From Sanguinoderma infundibulare (lineage: Eukaryota > Basidiomycota > Agaricomycetes > Polyporales > Polyporaceae), in assembly GCA_032821775.1 (NCBI GenBank), contig JAVLRN010000004.1:434001-498000 (forward strand): a stretch of DNA of 64,000 bases, in the 5' to 3' direction. The position numbers and the translations under genes were made by a program. The notes under the pieces are model-generated. The model had not been told where the DNA came from and searched no databases. It was given only the letters and a program-made list of their open reading frames with translations. Shown one piece after another: positions 1 through 10,445 of the stretch. Numbering within the stretch: position 1 is the stretch's first letter; every line of letters begins with the position of its first letter.

Positions 1-331
1 CCCCAAACCCGTTCGCCATTGGTCATGCGCCCGGGATTGACAGGCCCCCGTGACGATTTTTTTTTGGTGGTGTTGTTTCCGAACCAAGTGCCAACTTTCT
101 ACAGCGTGCGTTAACAGGGAAGCTGTTGGCCTCCGATAAACAGGCCACATACTTTGCTTAGAAGGCTGACCGCCAACGGGGTCTCCTGCTCGCCGCGTTT
201 CTTGATCATCCACTTCGCGATTGCCTCGCGGAACACCGTCTTGTTTTTGGCACTCGTCCTTCGATACTCTGCATGACGAGCCTCGAGCATGGCTTCGTCC
301 TCCTCGGTGAAATCATCAATGTTGGTGGTCA
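1..331 (-). CDS. 5' part of an unrecognised gene running off the left edge
   Basis: A minus-strand reading frame opens at the ATG at 329-331. It gives an acidic, helix-prone start (MTTNIDDFTEEDEAMLEARH) and then a basic stretch containing KWMIKKRG, open to about 140, where a GTATGT donor suggests an intron. The frame is also open upstream of this ATG to 938, but that part has low-complexity, non-protein-like composition, so the ATG at 331 is the better start. The gene is divergent from the TET/JBP gene that starts at 956. I do not recognise the family. Short acidic ORFs of this kind occur near agaricomycete transposons, so it may be an accessory ORF of the neighbouring KDZ element; that is inference. 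The rest of the gene lies outside or is not resolved. Confidence 0.4.
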
Positions 332-955
332 TGCTGCCGGCAGATGGTGGGGACACAGGGAGCCAAACAGGAAAAACCGGAAGTGAGGAGAGAGCGGCGA
401 CCAGCAGATAGCAACCCGGTAAAGAGCTAGAGGCAAAGGCCGCCGCGGGGCCACAGTGAGGAGCACAGTGAGAGAGCGAAGGGGACGTAGGCTCCAAGTG
501 ATTTCTTCTGCGGAGCTCACCGGGCGGAGAGCAAATGGTAGGCACAATTTTCATTCGGCCGCGACCACGAGTCCGCCTGCGGGTTGAGTCCAAGATGACC
601 GACCGGCCGCACGGCAGATGTAACCACAAACCTCCCGGACTGCTCCGTCCTATGAGCGCCAAAGGCGGTGCACGATCGAAACACACCAGTGCGCCCCCGC
701 TCGTCTCGCTTCTAACCTCCCCGCCGCACCCTCTCTGATTCCTGCTTCTCTCTTGGTGCCGGGACCGACCTCGCATTGGCATTGTCGACGATGGACGATG
801 CAGGGCCGTCGGGCCTGCTTCCACCCTTGTTTCAGCGTCGGGCACGTGTGGCGCAATACATTCTTGCGCTATTCCATTTCCATCGCAACCAGGCAACGTC
901 CGACAAGTCGGTCGGCTGGTCTCGCCCCACACCGCCACCCATATCTTTCGCGCTA
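332..955. other. intergenic region between two divergent genes
   Basis: This 0.6-kb stretch separates the divergent gene at 331 from the dioxygenase gene at 956 and should hold both promoters. ORFs on both strands here overlap each other in shadow frames and none has convincing composition or splice structure. I see no clear TATA box or repeat. Confidence 0.4.
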
Positions 956-2106
956 ATGGAAGAATCCGATGCTATCGCTCGAACGCTGGCCCGCGCTGCC
1001 GAGAATAAATGTGAAGATTTTTGCATACCTTGGAGGGCTTGTTGCTGATTTTATTCAGATGCAGTGACGTGGACGGTGGAGGAATACGCCATGGCCCTCC
1101 CGAAGAAAGCCTTGCTCGGGGAGGAGAGGGACAACGAGCTGCTGCAACGCTTTCCCCCCTTGATCCCATCTGAACAAGTTATCGGACGCACAGATTCCCT
1201 TCCGGTGGTGCCAGATCCCGCCCTCTTTACCGACAGTAAAGGGAATATTCTAGCGTGGTCCCTGCCCGGAATCATTTCCCGATCGCGTCAGGTACGGGTA
1301 CCCTGATATGACAAGAGCTCCGCTTGATTACAAGTCCCGTAGGACATCATTCTTCGGGCCACAGAGTATCTCAAGCCTTGTCTCCAGGCCAAGAAGATGC
1401 CCGAAGATGATGCGCCCACAAAGAACTGGCGGAACTCTGACCGGTTCGTGTCCAAGACGCCCGAGTGGGGTGGAGGGACGTTATTGCTCTTTCCGGCAGG
1501 ATTTCAGCAAGGTCATACGGTATGACACGCGACTCCGGTTGATTGTCGCGTGTCTGATCTCTTCTGAAACAGGGTAAACGCTTTGAGCCCATGCCTTCGA
1601 AGAACTGCGAGACTGATCAGTGCCGCGAGTGGATGGCCGCTTTGGAAGAGTCTAGCGGCTTGCTCGATGGGATTCTCGCGGTAATGCACCCTCGGCTGTA
1701 CATTGCGGCGCAGGCACTTATTTCCAAAGTCCTCCTTCATGGTGGTCGATCCGGTGCAGCTATGGCTCACTGGCCGTCATTGTACAACTCCGTCCATCTC
1801 CTTGTCAACCGTTCGACTCTGCGTCATCGCGACGTCGGCACATTGCCCGGTTGGTTGGACATGCTTCTGACATTGGGGGATTATGACCAGCGAGGGGTAC
1901 TGGAGCTCCGAACGTTCGGAGTGTGCGTGCCATATGATAGTGGGACGGTATGCATGCTATCATCTCGGGTCGTGCAGCACGGTGTTCCCACTGTCCCCGG
2001 TGACAGGATTTGCTATGCATTCTACATGGTTGCGCATGTTCATGCATGGTTCGATATACCTGATCCGGGCATGGTGCAATTGGATGATGTACATCGTATC
2101 GCATAG
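956..2106 (+). CDS. TET/JBP-family 2-oxoglutarate/Fe(II) dioxygenase
   Basis: Four exons (956-1010, 1059-1291, 1343-1519, 1573-2106) join in frame to a 332-residue protein with no internal stop. The C-terminal half carries the double-stranded beta-helix signature of the TET/JBP oxygenases: an iron-binding HRD (His240, Asp242) inside NRSTLRHRD, the distal histidine in VVQHGVP (His291), and the 2-oxoglutarate-binding arginine in GDRICYAFY (Arg300). Family knowledge: these enzymes oxidise 5-methylcytosine or thymine in DNA in the nucleus, and expanded agaricomycete sets are physically linked to KDZ transposons. Here the gene lies 93 bp upstream of a co-directional KDZ transposase, which fits that linkage. 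The first exon (MEESDAIARTLARAAENK) is the least certain part; it is chosen because its phase fits the next exon. Substrate and product are not known from sequence. Confidence 0.85.
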
Positions 2107-2198
2107 AATCTACAGCCGCCCAGATTGTTTGATTACATCCAACGTTGGTGTGCCTCTCCTCAACGCCACCAACCTCTCCACTGACATCAACATTGGAG

Positions 2199-5100
2199 AT
2201 GTCCAGACGTCGGTTTGAGGTAGTGGAGCCATACGAGGAACTTACCGTTCATGTACGCCACTCTTCCCGCCGCGGAGAGCGGGTGATCACCAAGAAGGCC
2301 CGCCTCGAACTGCCCAGAGTTTTGCGACGCGGGGAAGCCTCGTCCGAGCCAGCAGCCCAGCCAGGACAGACTACCGAAGGACAGAGGGCGGAACCACATG
2401 CGCATCCATCGCAACAGGCGATTTGGTTGCCTGAGGTTGGCGATGGCCAGCAACTCGAGTTTGAAGAGATTACCTTCGAACCACAACGACGGAAGGGCAA
2501 GGTAAGTGGAACACTATGTGCCCCACGCCCGCCTGAACTCAGGCCTATTTCTTAAACGGTACTGTAGTCTCAAAATGACTTCCAGCGCGAATTCCTGGCA
2601 GTCAGGGACGAATATATGCACCGGACGATCTCTCTGGAAGCCCTGCCTTTGGACGGCATTGGAACGTGCGGCCATCCAGCGATATGGCACTGTATGACAT
2701 GTCATGGCAAGCCGACGTTCTGCGCGGTCTGCTGCTGTCATCGCCATCTGGACCAGCCTTTGCACCGGGTCGAATACTGGCAGGGTGCCTACTTTCAAAC
2801 TGGCTGGCTCCGTCAGCTCAGCATACAGATTCACGCAGGCCATGGCGGTCAACCCTGCCCATACCTAGCGACATATCCCCTTGCTGCCCACGACCCCCCC
2901 CTGAGACGCATGCCGGAGGCTCCGGAGCTCGACGAGGAAGGAGAGCAACTGCCATTCCTTATCGAGGACAACCTTTCTGACGTAGACGATGAAGACGGTG
3001 ACCTGTACTTTGATCCGGATGAAGAGACCTCTGCGCATGACACTTCTGACCTACCGTCGTTCGAACATTGCGAGCCACCACTCGGAGCCACCGTGGCTCA
3101 GGCCGCAATGTATAGCGGGGACCGTATTATGGTCGTTGTCGACGCGGACGGCATTCACGAAATATCAGTAACGTTCTGTGCGTGTCCGAATGCTCCGCGC
3201 GAGGACCTGCAGCTTCTGGACCTCGGCTACTATCCCACGTCCACCATCCGGCCTCACACAATGTTCTCGCAGAAACTCTTAGACGACTTTCTTCTGGCCA
3301 ACAAAGAGTGCAAGACTCCGGCACGGAACTATTACAACAAATTGCGAAGGACGACCAACCCTGCGTTTCCGCATTTGGTACCGGTGGGTCAACATTGATT
3401 AAGGCTTCCGGAGACCGCGAGATTCATACCGGAGCCACAGGATCGATACAAGGAGCTGCTCCGAACGTCCAGACAATGGCGGAATCTCCGCCTTCGCCGC
3501 GATGGGGGATTCGGTCACCGCTCAGACCCCATGGGGCCCGGAGACCTCGCGGTGCGATGCCCCGCATGTCCGCAACCGGACATCAATCTACCGGAGGGTT
3601 GGGAGAGTGACCCGGAACAGTAAGTAGTTAGGTTCTCAGCGTACAAGCATTTGCTATACACCTCCGAGCGCACTAGGTTCAAGTACTTGCGGTCGGTGGT
3701 TCTTGATGGCAACTTCAGCGCGCAACACCGTCACATGCAACGTCCAGAGGACGACGTCCCGCTGGCGGATGGACATGGCTTCATGGTAGAAGACGCCCCA
3801 TACAAGGAACATCTGAAGACAGCAGCCGAGTTTGCCGAGGTGCGGTATACGACGTAAGGCTCCGGAGGGCATAGCTCACAATAGACAGTAGAAGATCACA
3901 TGCAACGACCATCGTGCGGTCCTCAATGCGTCGGTCGGGCGGGCCAAGCTGGAAGCCACTGGTATCGGGGCTGCCGCATGCTCCCGGCACGGTTTCTTTG
4001 CTCCGCACGCATGTGTGGACTTCCAACTAGGTGAAAGGTAGGTTCGCATCCGAACCCATGGTGGAAGGTGGCCAAACTCACTCCCGTTCACAAAGACAGA
4101 GAAACATGGACTACATTCTGCACTGGATATTCGCCAACCTCAACGGCCTAACATGCGTACTCGTGATCTACGATGTCATGTGCCAATACTTCATTCATGT
4201 CCTCGACCAGTTCCGTGAAAGCCCCGGCCTGCGAATGCCTCTTGGCTTGAACATCTTGCGGGGCATTGGTCAGTTTCACGTACATGGTCATGTCCCACGA
4301 TGCTTTCCACAATTCTCCTGCAACTTCATCTCCGGAGCCGGAGTACAGGATGGGGAAATTCTCGAAACCCTCTGGAACAAAATCAACGCAATCGCTGACT
4401 CCACTCGGGGGATGTCGTCAGCACACCGGAGGGAGGTTATCGACGACACGATGAATGATTCAAACTGGATGAAACTAACGCGAATAAGTATGCAAATCAA
4501 CCAAGAAGTCGTGCCGGTCACTGATTACATACAATGACAGCGAGTATGCTCATACGGAAGTGGCGGCGAGCTTGCAAGGAATGGCAGCCAGTCGTGGATG
4601 CGTTCAACAGGTTGTGCGAGGCGAGTGGGCCAACACAATGCGAGGAGTGGAGACAGGAAGCAGTTGCGGCTGATGAGGCTCGAACAGAAGATCCCAGTGC
4701 AATGGACATATATGATGTGATGAAGCAGCCCCGTGAGTCACCCTTGCGTTGTACTCGCCGTAGAATACTGACCGGTAAATCAGTACCCAGCCGGAAGGAC
4801 AAGGAACTTGCGCTCACCCAGGAGGAGACGGGGGCAGACGAGTCAATGGTGGGTGCGGCCTCGTGGATCTCTGCGGGAATCTGTCTGGAAGAACGGAAGT
4901 GAGTGCCTCACTATCCTAGGAGCAGCATAGAACTGACGGCAACGGTTGGGATAGGATTGGGATTGCGTATACTGCGTGCGCCATGATGGCTACCTCCGGT
5001 ACCAATGCACGATTGAGCCTGGAGACTCACCGGCAGAAACTCGCCACGGGGATTAAGGCCTTCCACAAAGCGCCAGACAAGCATCTGAACATTTCCGTCA

Positions 5101-6037
5101 GCGCAAATGGTGTCCCTGTGACGGCTGATGTGACTGACTTCGGCGAGCAATGGGACGACGAAGAAGTGCGCCAAGCACGGGCAAGGTCCGGGGATATCGA
5201 AGACTTGCTTCAGCCGGAACATCAGCTGATCGCCCTTCCATCCACGCTGGGCTACCCCTACCTCAAGCAGCGGGGGCTACTGTCGCTGGCGGAGACGGAG
5301 CGGGAGCTCCGAGAAGGTCAACTCAATGACTGCCTCCAGGGCATCCGGACGGAAATCGGATACAAGTCCCTTATTTATCGGAAGAAAGTGCGGAAGGCAA
5401 CCTCGTACCGCAAGAAGCTCCGAAGTTTCGACGAACTCAGGGTGACCGACGAGAGCCTGATGAAGCACGTACGAGTCTATGCCCACGCCCGCAAATGCTT
5501 ACAACGTCTATTCGACACGGACCCGGAGAATCGCGAGGATGGGCAGCTCTGGGAAAGGCTGACAGATAGATACAAGGAGATCAAACGCGAGGACCTGCAC
5601 ACCAGCACCACGGTCCTCGAGCAGTTTACACAGGGCCTCCGGGATGTCCACGCCTCTTGGATATGGCAAGTAGAGGACTCCGATGAAACTGATGGGCCGG
5701 GATGGCTTCACAAGTGTGAGTGAAATGCCTCCAGTGGAGTACGTGTGCGTGCGGACTAACCACTTCTATTTTACGAATAGTCCGTCGCATGCTCTGGCTC
5801 CGGGCATACTCCAGAAAGTGCCGTTGGGAAGAGGAGATCAAGCTGGTTCCTTTCGAGATGGAAAGTACTGTCCGGTCTTTCCAGATGGCCTCGGAGCGTT
5901 GGAAAACTTGGGTGGAGGCAAGCGAGACTAGGGGGCATCGAGCATTTGCTTTGCGGCAAGTCTCCTTGTGGAAGGGACTCCGTGAGCACGCAACGGCGGC
6001 ATTTGCGGCGGCGCAAAGGAGAGATCAACCATACTAA
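2199..6037 (+). CDS. KDZ-superfamily DNA transposase
   Basis: Nine exons (2199-2501, 2568-3377, 3441-3619, 3677-3839, 3892-4037, 4102-4487, 4541-4898, 4955-5715, 5781-6037) join in frame to 1120 residues with no stop or frameshift. Domains in order: a basic, low-complexity N-terminus; a CxC2-type cysteine cluster (about 135-165, CMTCHGKPTFCAVCCCH), the zinc-binding domain associated with KDZ transposases; the core with CPACPQPDINLP, then LDGNF (Asp441), a TCNDHRAV / RHGFF block, VIYDVMCQY (Asp558) and DGEILE (617-622), which supply the likely DDE acidic residues; and a helical C-terminal part with the family pattern LAETERELREGQ. It would cut and join its own element's DNA. The intact frame suggests a young or still functional copy. 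Terminal repeats were not found, so the element borders are unknown. Confidence 0.9.
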
Positions 6038-6165
6038 GCGCCCATAGCTCTTATCTGATTGCCACTGTAATATTTGGATGCCGGTGTCGTTCTCTTCCAT
6101 TGCGCCATCAACCGTCATGCTAGTTATTTGCTGGAGCATCTTCCCGGCCGGGTACAGTCGTGACT

Positions 6166-6901
6166 ATGAACACGACACAACCACCGTTGCAAGCGTCTAC
6201 CACCCTGTGGGGGTGTCGAGTGGAGATTCTGCTTACGTTGGGACGCATCCGGAAGGCACTGGTAGCCTTTCCTTCCTCTCCGGAGGAGATAATGCTGAGG
6301 CGATGGAACCATGGAATTGCCCGGGAACTCGTGAGTCTGACTTTGGCCGGGAGGGCATGAGTTTGCTGATGTATCGTGTTGCCAGTGGAGCACGATACAT
6401 GCGACAGGAGTCGAGGCCGCCGTGGCGTTCGACGAGAACAAATCGAATCGCGGTTCTCAGTCTGTTCAGCTGCCCGCACCACTGCAAGCCCTCCTTTCCA
6501 GCGTGACGTGGACGGACGGCCGGATGTCATTTGATATCATGCAGTTAGACTGAGAGTCCTACCTCCGGATGACCGCAGGCCTGGACAATGTCGCCGGAGA
6601 CGTTGGACATGAATGGGGCTTCGCGCAGTGGTGGCTCTGGGATGAATGTGGGGCCCCGAGGGGACGCCCGAGCTGGTGGAGGGATCCCGAGAAGTTTGTG
6701 GTAAGAAATTGTGTTTGAGAGAGACCGGGCGCTAACTCCTGCTTCCAGGCTGCTCCGATCCCGATGTTCGAGCAAGATCTAAATGACTGGAAAATGGGCA
6801 TGGAACGTGTGAGTGACGGGATCATGAGGACTATCGACCGAAAGGAACAGCGGATGAACGCACTTACGAGCCAGATGGCCAAACTCGGAGAGGACAAGTA
6901 G
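6166..6901 (+). CDS. small unknown gene(s) downstream of the KDZ transposase
   Basis: An ATG at 6166 opens a 55-codon exon (to 6330, CVEILLTLGRIRKALVAF-like region) that joins in phase to an exon starting at 6386 (WSTIHATGVEAAVAFDENKS). Read straight, the second exon stops at 6551-6553 and gives 110 residues. A further open exon follows (about 6557-6703, containing GHEWGFAQWWLWDECGAP), joined across a GTAAGA..CTTCCAG intron to a last exon (about 6748-6901, EQDLNDWKMGMERVSDG) ending TAG. An intron from 6505 to about 6556 could connect all of it into one gene of about 190 residues, though that acceptor is unusual. The second part is rich in Trp and ends in an amphipathic helix. No known domain is recognised. 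It is co-directional with the transposase and may be element cargo. Confidence 0.45.
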
Positions 6902-6904
6902 AGG

Positions 6905-7526
6905 TTTCGGAGTCGAAATGGGCGTATGGGATAACCATAGAATAAGTCCATCAGATGTGTTTGTAATTTTGCAGAGACTCCGGAGCTTGAAGAAACTGTT
7001 GCGAAGGCGTTGCCAGGACTGCAGCGCGGCCGGACGGCGGATGTGTGCATGTATGGCACGTGGCTGGGCACTCCGGGATAGGATGTGCCCACTCGGGAGG
7101 AAATGTCAACTAACATCGATCCATGCTCATGCCCGCTACCCGGCCAAGCGATATTCATGGTCGTACATACCACCATGCTCTCGAGGCGTGTTTACCCATT
7201 TAATGATATGATTCCAACCGTGGGGGCACGTACGTCCTTGCCAAATGCGCGCGCACGTATTGTGCGTTGCGCTGGGATTCAGTTTCTTTTATTTTCGGCA
7301 TCAGCTCGTGTTTTGGATTCAGTTTTGTTCCGTACGGAACCCTCGCTGTTCGTCTTTCAGCGGGGGGGATGCAGACTTCACTCAGTGTTTGTTTCGACTT
7401 AATTGACGCGGGTTGAATCTCACTGCAAGACGGGGTTCGACTGGCTACGCAATTCGACAAGAAAAACATTCGGTCCACGACCTTTTACCTCGCGCGTCGT
7501 TTGTGCAAGTCTTCTCGCGATGCTCC
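6905..7526. other. no clear gene; contains a repeat shared with 11.4-11.6 kb
   Basis: After the TAG at 6901 there is no convincing coding sequence. The part at 7080-7211 is similar, in inverted orientation and after decay, to 11430-11600. In one frame both copies end with the similar peptide SY(I/M)PP....FTHLM, so the repeat probably derives from a once-coding 3' part of a transposon. Confidence 0.45.
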
Positions 7527-8889
7527 CTACTCCATCTCGACATCGTCCTCGCCCTCTGCGTCCTCGTCACCCCACTCGCCCTCCTCTTCGTCCTCCTCCT
7601 TGACCGTAGGCGCGTCCGGCCCCTCGCTGGCGCACCAGTACTTGCCGGTCACCATGGACTGGACCACTGTGCAACCTTTTGAGTGGTCAGTCAGGCGGGG
7701 AGAACGGACGTTTACTTACAGGCGTACTCCGCGATGGACAACGCGTCCAACGCGGCCTCCAGCCGGTCCTTGGCGGTGCGCAAGCGGCCGGCGACGCCGA
7801 CAGCGTAGCCAGGGTTGGTGTGCACGAGCGACTGCGCGATGGAATGGCTGTGGAGCTCCCGGGCGGTCCGGAACTCGTCACTCGCGCGGTCGAACTCCTT
7901 GCGAGCGGCGGCGTAGCATTGTGTCCGGGTGTACGTCGAGTACATGGCGGTGAGGTCGTAGATTGCGTGGGGGTCGTACAACCGGTCATTTTCGAACGCA
8001 CGAAGGCCGCCGAGAAATTCGTGGAAGAGGGGGTCCGCGTCGGCATCGGCGGGAAGGCGCCGCACGACGGACATGAAGTTGGCAGCGACGGCGACGACTT
8101 GGTGGTGGTGGGGGCCGAGCCGGCCGTTCGCGCGGATGGTGCCAAGCACGTCGTCGACGAGCCTGCGCAGGAGGGTAGTGGCAATGGAGTCTACGTTGGC
8201 GTCGGTGAGCGCGGGCATGGTGGGCGGTGGTGCGGGGGATGGTGTGTGTGCGAGGATGGGCGGTGGGCAAACTGACAAGCTATCGTTCGGCCCCTCGCCG
8301 GCGCACCAGTACTTGCCGGTCACCATGGACCGGACCACTGTGCAACCTTTTGAGTGGTCAGTCAGACGGGGAGAACGGACGTTTACTTACAGGCGTACTC
8401 CGCAATGGACAACGCGTCCAACGCGGCCTCCAGCCGGTCCTTGGCGGTGCGCAAGCGGCCGGCGACGCCGACAGCGTAGCCAGGGTTGGTGTGCACGAGC
8501 GACTGCGCGATGGATTGGCTGTGGAGCTCCCGGGCGGTCCGGAACTCGTCGCTCGCGCGGTCGAACTCCTTGCGAGCGGCGGCGTAGCGTTGTGTCCGGG
8601 TGTACGTCGAGTACATGGCGGTGAGGTCGTAGATTGCGCGGGGGTCGTACAACCGGTCGTTTTCGAACGCACGAAGGCCGCCGAGAAATTCGTGGAAGAG
8701 GGGGTCCGCGTCAGCGTCGGCGGGAAGGCGCCGCACGACGGACATGAAGTTGGCAGCGACGGCGACAACCTGGTGGTGGTGGGGGCCGAGCCGGCCGTTC
8801 GCGTGGATGGTGCCAAGCACGTCGTCGACGAGCCTGCGCAGGAAGGCGGTGGCGACGGAGTCTACGTCAGCGTCGGTGAGCGCGGGCAT
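7527..8889 (-). CDS. two-repeat protein of unknown function made by tandem duplication
   Basis: Three exons (8889-8391, 8346-7720, 7675-7527) join in frame to 424 residues. The protein is two nearly identical copies of a roughly 165-residue alpha-helical unit (start MPALTDA, core VAVAANFMSVVRRLPADAD, end ALSIAEYAC), separated by a Pro-rich linker from former 5' UTR (CPPPILAHTPSPAPPP), and ends in a strongly acidic tail (EEDEEEGEWGDEDAEGEDD). Exon 2 of the upstream copy reads without a stop through the duplication junction into the ATG of the downstream copy, so the duplication fused two genes. The alternative is two separate genes starting at 8889 and 8218. No known domain is recognised. High-GC mirror ORFs on the plus strand are shadows. 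Confidence 0.65.
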
Positions 8890-8950
8890 GGTGGGCGGTG
8901 GTGCGAGGGATGGTGTGTGTGCGAGGATGAGCGGTGGGCAAACTGACAAG
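7618..8950. repeat. tandem duplication, 671-bp period
   Basis: Segments 7618-8279 and 8289-8950 are near-identical direct copies offset by 671 bp; the ATGs at 8218 and 8889 and the splice donors at 7719 and 8390 correspond. They differ only by scattered substitutions, so the duplication is recent. Each unit spans the 5' UTR, exon 1, the intron and the start of exon 2. Confidence 0.9.
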
Positions 8951-9117
8951 GTATTTTGTTCACGGGCTACCTACAACACGCAGGGTCTAACTGCAACCTC
9001 GCGCCTTCGCTTCCGACAGGGTCCAAACCTAGCGTCGAACTCGTCCCTTTTTGGCAATCATCATCCTTCTTACCTGCGTCCTCAATCTTCCTCAACGACT
9101 TCGCCGAGGCCTTCTTT

Positions 9118-9755
9118 TTAAAGATAGTAGTCCTCGCGGTCGGTCACTTGGAAGTTCGTCGCGCTGAACGCGCGCGCCGCTTCGATTTTGGCAGCTGCAG
9201 TTTGGGCCACCAGTTCGTTCACGTCTGCTGCAAATCCGGGGTTCGGAGGATCAAGCCGCGAGACCAGGTCCCATAATTCGATGGCGTTCGCTCGGTCCCG
9301 ACGAACTCGCACAAGGCGATCACGAGTGCTTTCGATCAGGATGAGGTCCTGCGCCTGCCCTACGTAGTGGCGCGTGGTCCGGGCCACCTCGAAAGCCGGT
9401 GGAGCAAGTTCCACGATGTTGCGCAATCGCATGAACAACGCCTCGACACCGATGGGAGTGCTTCGAAAGCACCCCAGGACCCCGCGTTCGCAGCCAGGTA
9501 CATCTTCCGGTGTGGTTCAGTAGCTGTCAATCAACCTAGGCGCTGCGGGCATACCAAGTCTTCGACGATGGTCTTTACCTCATGTTCCAACACTGGCCGT
9601 GCGTCGCCGGACGCGATTCTGTTCCCCAGCCCGTCCAGCCGTCGTTGGACTTGGTTTTCGAGCACACTGTTCAGGCCGAATGAAGTCCGACGGAGCTCCT
9701 GGGCGCCTGCGAACGAGTCCTGGAAGGGAGGCAGAACTTGAAGAACCAGCGGCAT
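9118..9755 (-). CDS. unknown gene, distant paralogue of the neighbouring two-repeat gene
   Basis: A first exon from the ATG at 9755 (MPLVLQVLPPFQDSFAGAQE) runs to about 9560, where a GTATGC donor lies. The last exon is open from about 9450 to the TAA at 9118 and contains LDPPNPGFAADVNELV. The middle junction is unresolved because the obvious acceptors do not keep frame, so a short extra exon or a frameshift is possible. The end resembles the repeat unit of the gene at 7527-8889 (NPGYAVGV followed by a similar helix), which suggests the same family after long divergence. Helical, no signal peptide, no known domain. Confidence 0.5.
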
Positions 9756-10091
9756 GATGAGCGTTACGGAATAATTGGGCGCTCGTGTGGTTCTGACTTC
9801 TTCCTTTAAGCTTCTCGGAACGTTCTCCTCTCGCGGCGTCCATTACGACACCAGCTCCTTTGGTATCCACTCAGGTTGGGCCTCGTGTTCAAGCCCTAGG
9901 CCCTATTCTTCCTCGAAGGCTCCCATGCCCCTCCTCAACTTCGCCCGAACCGCTTTTGGACGCGTTCGAGTGGGTCGCATGACCGCGTGACCGTGTTAGC
10001 CGATCAAAACCTTCGTCACCGGAGATCACTTTCGAATTCCTTCCCGGATTACACGGAGCTGTGCTATTCGTACACGATGATGATCCTTACG

Positions 10092-10208
10092 TCATTCCTC
10101 GTCGGAACCGGCACCGTACTCGTATTCGTCGGTCTTCAGGGCGTCACCGACGCTCATGTTACTCTCGCGTCGGCTTCCCTGGACACGCTCGTAGCGCTGT
10201 TGCACGTT
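10092..10208 (-). pseudogene. possible orphan last exon
   Basis: A CTACCAG acceptor is followed by 38 open codons ending in an acidic tail (DEYEYGAGSDEE, stop at 10092-10094). No matching upstream exon is seen, so this may be a relic of another member of the 7.5-9.8 kb family. It is weak evidence: acidic tail and splice signal only. Confidence 0.25.
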
Positions 10209-10445
10209 CTGGTAGTGGTTCAATTTGACTTCCGGGTTTCTTCGACGATGTGGTCAAGGCGCACGCTGCGCGACGGCACGGGGACTGGCACGTGCGAAGC
10301 GGCAGGGTCCAGTGCATGTGCGCGCGCGAGGGTGACTGTTTGCGCGTTCACCCGTCATTTCTGGAGCCCACCGCGCGAATATAAATGTATTACATGTCAA
10401 CTGCGTGTCGAGAGGAATATGGAATGTGTATCATGAAATACTGGA

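Larger units (their letters stand above)
956..7211 (+). mobile_element. KDZ-type DNA transposon neighbourhood with TET/JBP cargo (borders approximate)
   Basis: The dioxygenase gene, the transposase gene and the small genes at 6166-6901 are co-directional and tightly spaced, which suggests one composite element. The left end may lie upstream of the window, since the divergent gene at 331 could also belong to it. The right border is set by a block at 7080-7211 that recurs, diverged and inverted, near 11.43-11.60 kb. No terminal inverted repeat or target-site duplication could be recognised by eye. Confidence 0.6.

Noticed and set aside
111..938. A 275-codon open frame on the minus strand taken as one long protein
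   Set aside because: Only the last 70 or so codons, after the ATG at 331, look like protein; the rest is low-complexity and lies in the expected promoter region of the divergent genes.
1..7500. Terminal inverted repeats of the KDZ element
   Set aside because: No convincing matching ends could be found by eye within the window; the left end may lie outside it.
7679..8946. Long plus-strand frames of 198 and 239 codons over the tandem duplication
   Set aside because: They mirror the minus-strand coding sequence in GC-rich DNA, lack splice logic, and the minus-strand model explains the repeat, introns and acidic tail.
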